Counted from the stretch's first letter, positions 1-5,099 are shown. The stretch: DNA of 5,690 bases from Nitrososphaerales archaeon TH526 (GCA_014523665.1 JAATVR010000564.1:1-5690); one strand, 5' to 3'. The notes: a model not told the origin generated them from the sequence alone. Numbers and translations are program-made.

Positions 1-749
1 GTAGGAGCTCGCCATACAATCAAGGTTTGTTCGTCTCCAGTTCCACTCTGTCCTCCTCTAAGGTCTTGAAAGTTATGCATGCTATCTATAAGAAAACCTC
101 TTTTTTGTAAATCACTTGTATATAGGGAAATGTCCTGAGTGGGAATCATGAGAATGCCAACCGTATCGGAAGTTTCTATTGTCTGTTGCAGATCTCCATC
201 GCCACCAGTATCATCGGTTACACTGATGTTACCTCTCATGATGTAGCCATTATCATATTCTACAGTATCTGCGTAACTAAATTCTCCTACGTCATTAAAC
301 GTATAATTTCTTGCTTCAAATTCCGTAAACTCACCTGTCTGGTAAATGGGAGTAGCATCACTGCTTACCACTATATCATGTTCGTGTCCCACATCACCAT
401 TAAACCAAATCACATTTGTTCCCTTGCTTATAGCTGCAGTTTCAGGAACGAATGATTGAGCAATAAATCTTGCTTCATCATCCTCGCCTGGTCCATGATG
501 CCCTTCATTTGGTATCAATATCAAAAGATTCTTATCATTATCTGACAGAGTATATTGTTCGCTACTAAAAATATCAGTTGCAGCATTAGATGTACTATTA
601 TTTGCCTCCGAAAATTGCATAATTTCTGCTGGACCGTTAGTTAAAGGAGAGGAAGATGCATTTACATTCTTAAAGAGTAAATTAAGTCCTATTGAGGCAA
701 GAGATAGAGCAATTAAGGAGGATGCCAACAATGACTGAATTTTATTCAA
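1..749 (-). CDS. Exported cupredoxin-like protein, partial (C-terminus beyond the window)
   Basis: The frame is open from 749 down to base 1 with no stop, giving 249 complete codons; the C-terminus is off the left edge. I chose TTG at 749 because it is the first usable start after an upstream stop, a TATA-like box lies about 25-30 bases before it, and it gives a good signal peptide (NKIQSLLASSLIALSLASIG, residues 2-21). Residues 75-178 look like a cupredoxin fold: NEGHH at 81-85, G-T-N-V-I-W-F-N at 110-117, G-H-E-H-D at 121-125, and Y-T-F ... G-N-I-S-V at 149-177. The Cys and second His of a blue-copper loop are absent (SYADTVEYDNGYIM), so the metal site is non-canonical or lost. Residues 197-247 form a second module ending in Q-T-L-I-V-W. 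The plus-strand gene at 1010 is a divergent paralogue. Secreted location is likely; function is unknown. An electron carrier or metal-binding role is inference only. Confidence 0.85.
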   Translation of the reverse strand, partial: MNKIQSLLASSLIALSLASIGLNLLFKNVNASSSPLTNGPAEIMQFSEANNSTSNAATDIFSSEQYTLSDNDKNLLILIPNEGHHGPGEDDEARFIAQSFVPETAAISKGTNVIWFNGDVGHEHDIVVSSDATPIYQTGEFTEFEARNYTFNDVGEFSYADTVEYDNGYIMRGNISVTDDTGGDGDLQQTIETSDTVGILMIPTQDISLYTSDLQKRGFLIDSMHNFQDLRGGQSGTGDEQTLIVWRAP

Positions 750-770
750 CTTATCATCTGCTCTCCTTCT

Positions 771-783
771 TCATATATAATTT
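771..783 (-). promoter_or_regulatory. TATA box for the minus-strand cupredoxin-like gene
   Basis: Read on the minus strand this is AAATTATATATGA, a strong archaeal TATA-like element. Its centre is about 28 bases before the TTG at 749, which would start transcription at or a few bases before the codon. That favours a nearly leaderless mRNA and supports the TTG start. Confidence 0.6.
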
Positions 784-795
784 GCATGTATGCAA
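782..795. promoter_or_regulatory. Palindrome abutting the TATA box (operator candidate)
   Basis: TTGCAT-GT-ATGCAA is a perfect inverted repeat with 6-base arms. It overlaps the upstream edge of the minus-strand TATA box, where TFB contacts DNA, so a bound repressor would block promoter recognition. Half-sites TTGCA/TGCAA recur at 5022-5032 before another exported-protein gene, with different spacing. No regulator gene is in view. Confidence 0.35.
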
Positions 796-1009
796 TGTAA
801 TACACCGCAACTGGGTGCTCTGTCACCATTCAGAAGTCTCCAAGAAGGTTATTCGAATAAACATTGCTAGGAGGTATTGTCACTTGGCCCCAGCGAGATC
901 TTTGTCCGATGATAAACTATTAAATACTTCATATTCTGATCGCTTTAACACATTGTTACAAACATATGAAGGTAGACAAAACCATATTTCAATAAGAAAT
1001 TTCATTTTA
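796..1009. promoter_or_regulatory. Intergenic region of the divergent pair; weak plus-strand promoter candidates
   Basis: There is no credible gene here. The long plus-strand frame continues upstream of 1010 to 692, but its upstream part is antisense to the minus-strand gene and then has no signal-peptide or domain character. Two weak TATA-like candidates could serve the gene at 1010: TATTAAATAC at 918-927, which implies a leader of roughly 60 bases, and CATATTT at 983-989, which would fit a leaderless start. I cannot choose between them. Confidence 0.3.
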
Positions 1010-1903
1010 ATGCATGCCAGCCTCGAAGCATGGCGTGTACCAGTTATTACATTATCGTTCGTGCTGGTAGTTGCAGTTAATATTCCAGATATGTTTGCCT
1101 ACGCGACTCTATCTTCAACCTCATTTCAAGAAGACTTGATACCAGTTTCTGCAGGAAATCTTTCAGGTGGTTCGATTCCTTCAGCGGAATCAGTACATGG
1201 CACGGAGACTTTGGAGTTACCTGCAGGAGTAGATGCATTTATACTGCTCATAGCAAATGAAGCACACGAGAGTTGGCAAGATGAAAAGCACAAGTTACTA
1301 ACAGATCATAATGCTTATTACATTCCAACAAGTCTTGTCATCCACGAAGGAACTAGAATAGCATTTCTTAATGCAGATGCACCATGGGATACCCCTCATC
1401 CTCAAACGATAGACATTGTAAATAGAGATACAGAAGAGGTGGTATATTCTACTGGAGTGTTAGATTATACTAATAGTTCTGAACAAGTTGGACTTTCGCC
1501 TGGAAATTATTCGATAGTTAATCAAGACTATGATGCAAAGGAAGGGAATATCTTGGTCTTACCAGACACAGGAGATCAAGTTAGCTCTGGCGGAAATACT
1601 ACAGGGGGCCTTATCGTAGGAGGATTCTATACGCCTACCGATCAAGTAGAGAACAACAAAGATAATGATGGTATGTCTCATCCCGGCTCATTACAATACT
1701 ATACAGAAGAGTTTGAAAAGAACGGATTTGCAATACTCAGTGAACATAACTTCTCTTATAGTACATGTGATTACTGTCCAGGAGCGTTTTGGCCCGACAA
1801 CAAATCTGGAGATCATACATTAATAATATACAGTACAGAGCAATCACTTTCAGAAGCCCTAGAAAAACTAGAGAAACTAGTAAAGGATAACGTATACATA
1901 TAA
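1010..1903 (+). CDS. Exported cupredoxin-like protein with CxxC motif, paralogue of the divergent gene
   Basis: This is a complete 297-residue protein. I placed the start at ATG 1010, not at the frame's upstream limit, because it directly precedes a signal peptide (residues 10-32, cleavage plausible after A-Y-A) and the upstream part overlaps the divergent gene. Residues 76-185 match the partner's cupredoxin-like region: NEAHE at 83-87 against NEGHH, H-E-G-T-R-I-A-F-L-N at 112-121 against S-K-G-T-N-V-I-W-F-N, and D-T-P-H-P at 127-131 where the partner has G-H-E-H-D. There is no cysteine in this domain, so a type 1 copper site cannot form. A glycine-rich linker (192-205) leads to the second module: YYTEEFEKNGF at 230-240, E-H-N-F at 245-248, H-T-L-I-I-Y at 269-274, and a helical tail. 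C253 and C256 form an added CxxC inside this module. Function is unknown. Confidence 0.85.
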   Translation: MHASLEAWRVPVITLSFVLVVAVNIPDMFAYATLSSTSFQEDLIPVSAGNLSGGSIPSAESVHGTETLELPAGVDAFILLIANEAHESWQDEKHKLLTDHNAYYIPTSLVIHEGTRIAFLNADAPWDTPHPQTIDIVNRDTEEVVYSTGVLDYTNSSEQVGLSPGNYSIVNQDYDAKEGNILVLPDTGDQVSSGGNTTGGLIVGGFYTPTDQVENNKDNDGMSHPGSLQYYTEEFEKNGFAILSEHNFSYSTCDYCPGAFWPDNKSGDHTLIIYSTEQSLSEALEKLEKLVKDNVYI

Positions 1904-1921
1904 TAAAATTTGTGGAGAACA

Positions 1922-1940
1922 TCCCTTTTCCTTTCTATTT
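1922..1940 (+). terminator. Possible pyrimidine-tract terminator
   Basis: A T/C-rich run (TCCCTTTTCCTTTCTATTT) starts 19 bases after the TAA of the preceding plus-strand gene. Archaeal termination often uses T-rich tracts without a hairpin, and none is seen here. This is positional evidence only. Confidence 0.3.
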
Positions 1941-2246
1941 AGGAATTAATAAAATCAGCAAGGTGTTGCAATTCTGGATTGACACTACGAGGTACCTAGA
2001 CCATATTACAACGAACTAGATTCTGCCATTACATTCCACTGTAGATTGTTCAAAGAGAAGTACAGACTTCATATTATCATTGACTCCTTGATGATGAATC
2101 CGAAAAAATATGGAGCAAACGACAAATGGCGGAAGCGTAACAACAGAGAACACAGTTTCAGATAGGCGAGATGATCGCTGCCTTACCAATTGTTTGCGGT
2201 TATGTGGAGTATATTTGTCTTCCCTGGAGTGAGCTTGTTCCAGTTC
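1941..2246. other. No recognisable gene
   Basis: I find no domain, RNA or strong repeat. The minus frame that carries the decayed repeat gene stays open here until TAG at 2018-2016, but after residues GTGYIATTKRQ the translation no longer resembles the repeat. It may be a decayed C-terminus or chance. The plus-strand frame across 2190-2402 is antisense to the pseudogene. Confidence 0.5.
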
Positions 2247-2432
2247 CTGTCGCTTAGTAGTTGCAATATATCCAGTTCCAAGCCAATCACCCCAGCCTTG
2301 TCACTCATCTTTGTATGTATTATTTGGTCTCGCAGGCATATCATTTGGTTTTTGTCCAGATCTACACCAGTATCTCCACTCACCCTGACTCGTAATCTTT
2401 AAACTATGCACATATTTCATAGCATTTTAAAA
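2247..2432 (-). repeat. Coding repeat copy 2 of the decayed repeat protein
   Basis: This copy begins at a phenylalanine codon (2432) and runs to about T-K-R-Q. TAA at 2429-2427 and TGA at 2303-2301 are inside it. The block Y-K-D-E-stop-Q-G-W-G-D-W-L-G-T-G shows the stop at the first tryptophan of the motif. It is the better preserved copy. Confidence 0.75.
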
Positions 2433-2462
2433 TTTTCTTTATACCTTATATTGATGAGCACT

Positions 2463-2621
2463 TCTACCACTACCGAGCCAGTCTTCCCATTCCCACTGTA
2501 GTCTATAAGTCTTAGCGGGATTAGCCGGTATATCCTGAGGCTTTTCTCCGGATTTGCACTACTCTTTCCACTTATAAGAACTCTTCAGCCCCAGAGTGTA
2601 TACAAGCTTCTTGGCTGCATC
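2463..2621 (-). repeat. Coding repeat copy 1 of the decayed repeat protein
   Basis: This copy runs from D-A-A-K-K to D-W-L-G-S-G-R, 53 codons including one TAG at 2561-2559. It keeps the W-x-x-x-C-K-S-G, K-P-x-D-I-P and D-W-L-G signatures. Relative to copy 2 it is one codon short between the T-Y and D-W-L-G blocks. Confidence 0.75.
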
Positions 2622-2741
2622 GGATGAGCTATTGAAAAAACATTTTGATTCAAATATATTCAAACTAAAGCCTATATTCCAAAAAATTCCAGAAGATACT
2701 AAAACTAAGAGTGAAAATGAACTGTAGAAGTCTGAAATTTT

Positions 2742-3332
2742 TTATTCTTCATCTGAATTAGAATTGGAATCATCTTGGTTTTCTCCATTTTCTGCCGAAG
2801 TTGGTGGTAAAGGTGGAGAGGATGATGGCGCTAAGGTCTCATTTAATGTTGGTACTGTTAGAGAAGTAGGCAATATCGATCTGAGATCAAGATCCGAACT
2901 AACATCATTAGAGTACTTTTCAGATTTTTCCGCATTGGTAAGTGTTACTATAGTTGATATGTTCTGTATCTTTGGATCAGTTAGTGTGCTTGCAAGCTGT
3001 ATTGTACCCTGTGTATTGTTTAAGATAAACCCATTTGGAAATGATGATAGTTTTATTAACGAGCCATCTAGGCGATCGTAAATGCCCATAATAGCGTTCA
3101 CTCTCTGTCCTAGAAATGATTCACTTCCGATGCTGTAATTTATTACAACTTTCACTTGATTTCCCTCCGCATTAACTAGAGGTAAAGCAGTGGCTCGAAC
3201 TATAGAAATAGTACTCTGTTGTTGGGCAAGTAGCTCTACTTCTGAAGAGGATGAGAAAAGAATAAAACCCAATAAACTAGTTAATCCTAGAAAAACTGCG
3301 ATGGTCATTCTATTGTCCGCAAATTTATTCAT
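2742..3332 (-). CDS. Exported protein of unknown function with acidic, proline-rich tail
   Basis: This ATG-started frame encodes 196 residues. Residues 9-27 are hydrophobic (MTIAVFLGLTSLLGFILFS) after a basic N-terminus, which suggests a signal peptide or an uncleaved N-terminal anchor. Residues 37-145 alternate hydrophobic and polar residues as in a beta sandwich, with segments such as VKVVINYSIG and I-S-T-I-V-T-L-T. The last 40 residues are low complexity: serine/proline-rich (SSSPPLPP), then acidic and asparagine-rich (DDSNSNSDEE). I do not recognise a family. The layout of signal, small beta domain and disordered acidic tail suggests a surface-exposed protein; that is inference. The gene is alone, with its own promoter candidate upstream. 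Its frame happens to stay open past the stop into the decayed repeat gene. Confidence 0.75.
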   Translation of the reverse strand: MNKFADNRMTIAVFLGLTSLLGFILFSSSSEVELLAQQQSTISIVRATALPLVNAEGNQVKVVINYSIGSESFLGQRVNAIMGIYDRLDGSLIKLSSFPNGFILNNTQGTIQLASTLTDPKIQNISTIVTLTNAEKSEKYSNDVSSDLDLRSILPTSLTVPTLNETLAPSSSPPLPPTSAENGENQDDSNSNSDEE

Positions 3333-3367
3333 ATTAATGATGCTCTAGTGATGATCCGCATTGCGTA

Positions 3368-3377
3368 CAATATAAAC
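3368..3377 (-). promoter_or_regulatory. TATA-like box for the exported protein at 2742-3332
   Basis: On the minus strand this reads GTTTATATTG, centred about 40 bases before the ATG at 3332. It would place transcription start near 3346 and give a leader of about 13 bases. No Shine-Dalgarno site is visible in that leader. Confidence 0.45.
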
Positions 3378-3469
3378 AGATATTGACTAACTCTTCATCT
3401 ATGCGTGTTATGAGTTTTTGACAAGAGATTACAACTTGAAGAGGAGAATGATGGTAATAGAAATTGTTA

Positions 3470-3515
3470 GGGTATTGCGACCTTCGTGAAGCCGGGTAAT
3501 GTTGGTCGCATACCC
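3470..3515. repeat. Long inverted repeat / hairpin
   Basis: GGGTATTGCGACC (3470-3482) pairs with GGTCGCATACCC (3504-3515) to give a 12-bp stem with one bulged T and a 21-base loop. It sits in a 357-base gap between two minus-strand genes. No T-tract follows it closely on either strand, so a simple terminator is not favoured. It could be a structured RNA, a remnant of a small mobile element, or a protein-binding site. Confidence 0.55.
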
Positions 3516-3569
3516 ATAAAACTTGATGGATTACATAAACACATAGACAAATCTACTTAAGTTAGCTTG

Positions 3570-3640
3570 CGTCTTTAGATCCTATAGTCTAAATCATATC
3601 CAACAATGGCTATTTTTGTATACTATATAGACTAAAGACG
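3570..3640. repeat. Spaced inverted repeat
   Basis: CGTCTTTAG (3570-3578) and CTAAAGACG (3632-3640) are perfect inverted copies with 53 bases between them. A second imperfect pair lies inside, TAGTCTA (3585-3591) against TAGACTA (3628-3634). It lies about 50 bases downstream of the gene ending at 3690, so it could shape the 3' end of that transcript. AT-rich composition makes chance possible. Confidence 0.35.
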
Positions 3641-3689
3641 AAATGAACTTAAAAATTGATTTCCAATTATCTCACCGCAAGCAGGCGTG

Positions 3690-3935
3690 CTACGGCTTTG
3701 AACAGAAATCATATCCCTCTTGATAGCCCAGCCGCATACTGATGGGATATCGCAGGATAGAGTTGTCAGAAAAGTTGGCATCCTTGCATCCATAACTATA
3801 ACCTAAATTGTATGTGTCACTCGATCCGTATACGGGTGGACCAATTACGATTAGCAGGCAAATCGCAAACAGAAAACATGTAATTAATCTAGATAAATTT
3901 TTCTTATAGTTCGATTTACTATATGAATTCTTCAT
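3690..3935 (-). CDS. Small two-cysteine secreted protein (Y-x-x-G-Y-x-x-G-C type)
   Basis: This ATG-started frame encodes 81 residues. The N-terminus is basic (K-S-N-Y-K-K-N), then residues 17-33 are hydrophobic (LITCFLFAICLLIVIGP) and a signal cleavage is plausible after V-Y-G. The mature part, only about 44 residues, has the pattern Y-N-L-G-Y-S-Y-G-C-K-D-A ... R-L-G-Y-Q-E-G-Y-D-F-C: two G-Y-x-x-G-x-x-C half-motifs, each ending in one cysteine, which could form a disulfide. From memory this pattern, often written G-C-x-D-A ... F-x-x-G-Y-x-x-G-F-x-x-C, recurs in many small exported proteins of Nitrososphaera relatives with no known function. The gene is monocistronic, with a TATA-like box about 26-30 bases upstream and therefore probably leaderless. 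Confidence 0.8.
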   Translation of the reverse strand: MKNSYSKSNYKKNLSRLITCFLFAICLLIVIGPPVYGSSDTYNLGYSYGCKDANFSDNSILRYPISMRLGYQEGYDFCSKP

Positions 3936-3960
3936 CCTAAAGACTGAATAATTCTAGGTT

Positions 3961-3971
3961 AGTATTTAGTA
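3961..3971 (-). promoter_or_regulatory. TATA-like box for the small secreted protein
   Basis: The minus strand reads TACTAAATACT, about 26-36 bases before the ATG at 3935. This spacing would start transcription at or just before the start codon. Confidence 0.4.
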
Positions 3972-4005
3972 TTTCATGGTATTAGTACACAAAAATTTAT
4001 CCGTC

Positions 4006-4048
4006 ATAATTTCTATAATTATTTATCAACCATAATTATAGAAATTAT
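4006..4048. repeat. Perfect 17-bp inverted repeat with 9-base spacer
   Basis: ATAATTTCTATAATTAT (4006-4022) is followed after TTATCAACC by its exact reverse complement (4032-4048). It lies 71-113 bases upstream of the small secreted-protein gene, just beyond its promoter. It is AT-only apart from one C in the left arm and one G in the right, yet a perfect 17-bp match is long for chance. It could be a regulator-binding site, a cruciform, a transcription end signal, or a miniature-element remnant. Confidence 0.7.
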
Positions 4049-4188
4049 TTGCAGATAAACGTACCACTGGTCACTTGACAGCGTGGTTTTCACAATGGCA
4101 CAAATGGACTGTCATTCAACCCTGCTTCTCTATCTCTTGTCTTAATAGCTTTGAGCTATATATGGTATAACCCACAATGCTACTGCTA

Positions 4189-4422
4189 TTAGTTACTAAT
4201 TGGGTCTTGGGCCTCAGCTTTATTTGTTTCGTAATTAGGGTAGCAATTGATGCTCCACCATCTATTGGAGAAAACTACAGCATTAGTTATAGTATCCTTA
4301 CGAGTAAGATATATTATGACAGAATAGAATCCTAAGAAAATCATGTAGCATGACAGGCCTACAAATGATTTGGAGATCAGACCGTCGACGCCGATCAAAG
4401 CATTGTGTATAGATCTAAACAA
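4189..4422 (-). CDS. Doubtful ORF, possible small membrane protein
   Basis: This 77-codon frame can only start at TTG (4422), with ATG available at about residue 27. Residues 15-40 are hydrophobic (ISKSFVGLSCYMIFLGFYSV and beyond) and could form one membrane segment; the rest (N-R-W-W-S-I-N-C-Y-P-N-Y) has no motif I know. No promoter is well placed. Nothing else competes for this stretch, so I list it, but it may be chance or a remnant. Confidence 0.2.
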   Translation of the reverse strand: MFRSIHNALIGVDGLISKSFVGLSCYMIFLGFYSVIIYLTRKDTITNAVVFSNRWWSINCYPNYETNKAEAQDPISN

Positions 4423-4430
4423 AGTGACGA

Positions 4431-4533
4431 TATGACAGCAATGACACCAATTTATGAAAACTATTCTATATGATATAGTATTCTAGTCACTCCATTTTTT
4501 AGAAAAATACTATCATACTGTCATACTGTCATA
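4431..4533. repeat. Repeat cluster: tandem octamers, inverted copy and central palindrome
   Basis: CATACTGT occurs twice head to tail at 4514-4529, followed by CATA. The motif TATGACAG at 4431-4438 is the reverse complement of CTGTCATA at 4518-4525 and 4526-4533. Between them lies the near-perfect palindrome CTATATGATATAG (4466-4478). The arrangement resembles a regulatory region with several sites for one regulator, but there is no confident gene beside it. Confidence 0.45.
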
Positions 4534-4665
4534 GCTAATGATTTGATTATCAACAAGAGCGGCGAGTCAAGATCTGGTATTGATCTATGGATAGGTTTGC
4601 TGAATGTCTCTTCGGGCATGAGCGACGAACAGATTTATTTGCGAATACTAAAACTGGTGTCGTTA

Positions 4666-4959
4666 TCATGATTTATTGTTACCTTGGGCATAATATTTAA
4701 CCCTCTGCCGATGTTGCTTTATCAACGGCATGGATATGAATCTAAAGCTAATCCAGAATTCACCCCATTGTTTTCCACAATAGTTACATCGGGAATCAAG
4801 GTAACATAAGCTGTCATTGGTACGATATTTTGGGATAATTGTTATGTTATCCGGTGTACATAAGCTAAATTCATCAGCCCCAGTAGCTGGAACACAGTAG
4901 TGTTCATATAATATGAGATCACTCAATGGTTGTCTTACTACAAGATGTAAAAACTTCAA
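4666..4959 (-). CDS. Doubtful ORF with a short cysteine cluster
   Basis: This 97-codon frame has only a TTG start (4959) with a stop codon directly upstream, and no convincing promoter or binding site. The notable part is C-Y-L-D-S-R-C-N-Y-C-G-K-Q-W-G around residues 52-66, where C-x-x-C-G resembles one half of a zinc ribbon; cysteines at about 22 and 34 could be partners. There is no signal peptide. I do not recognise a family. It could be a small zinc-binding protein, a fragment of a longer gene, or chance. Confidence 0.3.
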   Translation of the reverse strand: MKFLHLVVRQPLSDLILYEHYCVPATGADEFSLCTPDNITIIPKYRTNDSLCYLDSRCNYCGKQWGEFWISFRFISMPLIKQHRQRVKYYAQGNNKS

Positions 4960-5021
4960 TTATTTAATACTTTTATCATAAAGGCAGCGTCGAGTATACT
5001 GGCGACTTAGCTGGTGAGTGG

Positions 5022-5073
5022 TTGCACTGCAATGCACTGAGATGTATTTGAATTCGGTGCAGTGATCTGCACC
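5022..5073. promoter_or_regulatory. Cluster of palindromic operator-like sites
   Basis: TTGCACTGCAA (5022-5032) is a palindrome. TGCACTG occurs at 5023-5029 and 5033-5039, one helical turn apart. GGTGCAG-TGAT-CTGCACC (5056-5073) has perfect 7-base arms and contains TGCAGTG, the reverse complement of CACTGCA at 5026. All lie just upstream of the TATA box at 5092, where archaeal activators often bind. Confidence 0.45.
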
Positions 5074-5091
5074 TACATCATTTAGTGTATC

Positions 5092-5099
5092 TTTATATG
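5092..5099 (+). promoter_or_regulatory. TATA box for the broken exported-protein gene
   Basis: TTTATATG lies 28-35 bases before the GTG at 5127, so transcription would begin at or a few bases before that codon. This makes the upstream in-frame starts at 5085 (GTG) and 5097 (ATG, inside the box) unlikely. Confidence 0.5.

Larger units (their letters stand above)
2247..2639 (-). pseudogene. Decayed gene for a GWGDWLG-repeat ('phage integrase repeat unit'-like) protein
   Basis: One minus-strand frame encodes two related repeats whose aligned tryptophans lie exactly 192 bases (64 codons) apart. Copy 1 has A-A-K-K-L-V-Y-T-L-G-L-K-S, then C-K-S-G-E-K-P-Q-D-I-P-A-N-P, then WEWEDWLGSG. Copy 2 has A-M-K-Y-V-H-S-L, then E-W-R-Y-W-C-R-S-G-Q-K-P-N-D-M-P-A-R-P, then QGWGDWLGTG. 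Stops interrupt the frame at 2561-2559 (TAG), 2441-2439 (TAA), 2429-2427 (TAA) and 2303-2301 (TGA). The TAG and TGA sit where the other copy has tryptophan, as expected from TGG mutation. There is no frameshift; copy 1 lacks one residue in the WxGWGDW block. From memory, similar repeats occur in tandem in bacterial, archaeal and algal proteins annotated as phage-integrase repeat proteins; the biochemical role is not established. No start codon or promoter is evident, so this is a remnant. The same frame continues to 2019, but not recognisably. Confidence 0.8.

Noticed and set aside
186..455. Plus-strand frame within the minus cupredoxin-like gene
   Set aside because: Antisense shadow of a well-supported gene with domain similarity to its paralogue.
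692..1009. N-terminal extension of the plus-strand cupredoxin-like gene to 692
   Set aside because: It overlaps the start of the divergent gene on the other strand and would bury the signal peptide inside the protein; ATG 1010 fits much better.
2085..2165. C/D box small RNA starting at ATGATGA (near 2088)
   Set aside because: The C-box-like sequence has no CUGA D box at a suitable distance; the GTGATGA near 3348 fails the same test.
2183..2402. Open frames on both strands across the decayed repeat gene
   Set aside because: The repeat homology lies in a different minus-strand frame; these are its shadows.
2301..2561. Stop-codon recoding (for example TAG as pyrrolysine) in the repeat gene
   Set aside because: TAG, TAA and TGA all occur in the same frame, so no single recoding explains it; decay is simpler.
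2559..2744. Readthrough fusion of the exported protein into the repeat pseudogene
   Set aside because: The frame is shared and open for 60 codons after TAA 2744-2742, but the acidic tail is a natural protein end and further stops follow; probably chance.
2764..3081. Plus-strand frame of 105 codons
   Set aside because: Antisense to the exported protein at 2742-3332, which has an ATG, a signal sequence and a promoter candidate.
4587..4700. 37-codon plus-strand ORF starting at ATG
   Set aside because: No motif, signal peptide or promoter; its end overlaps another weak ORF on the other strand.
4678..4805. GTTACCTTG / CAAGGTAAC 9-bp inverted pair
   Set aside because: About 110 bases apart inside a doubtful ORF with no supporting context; consistent with chance.
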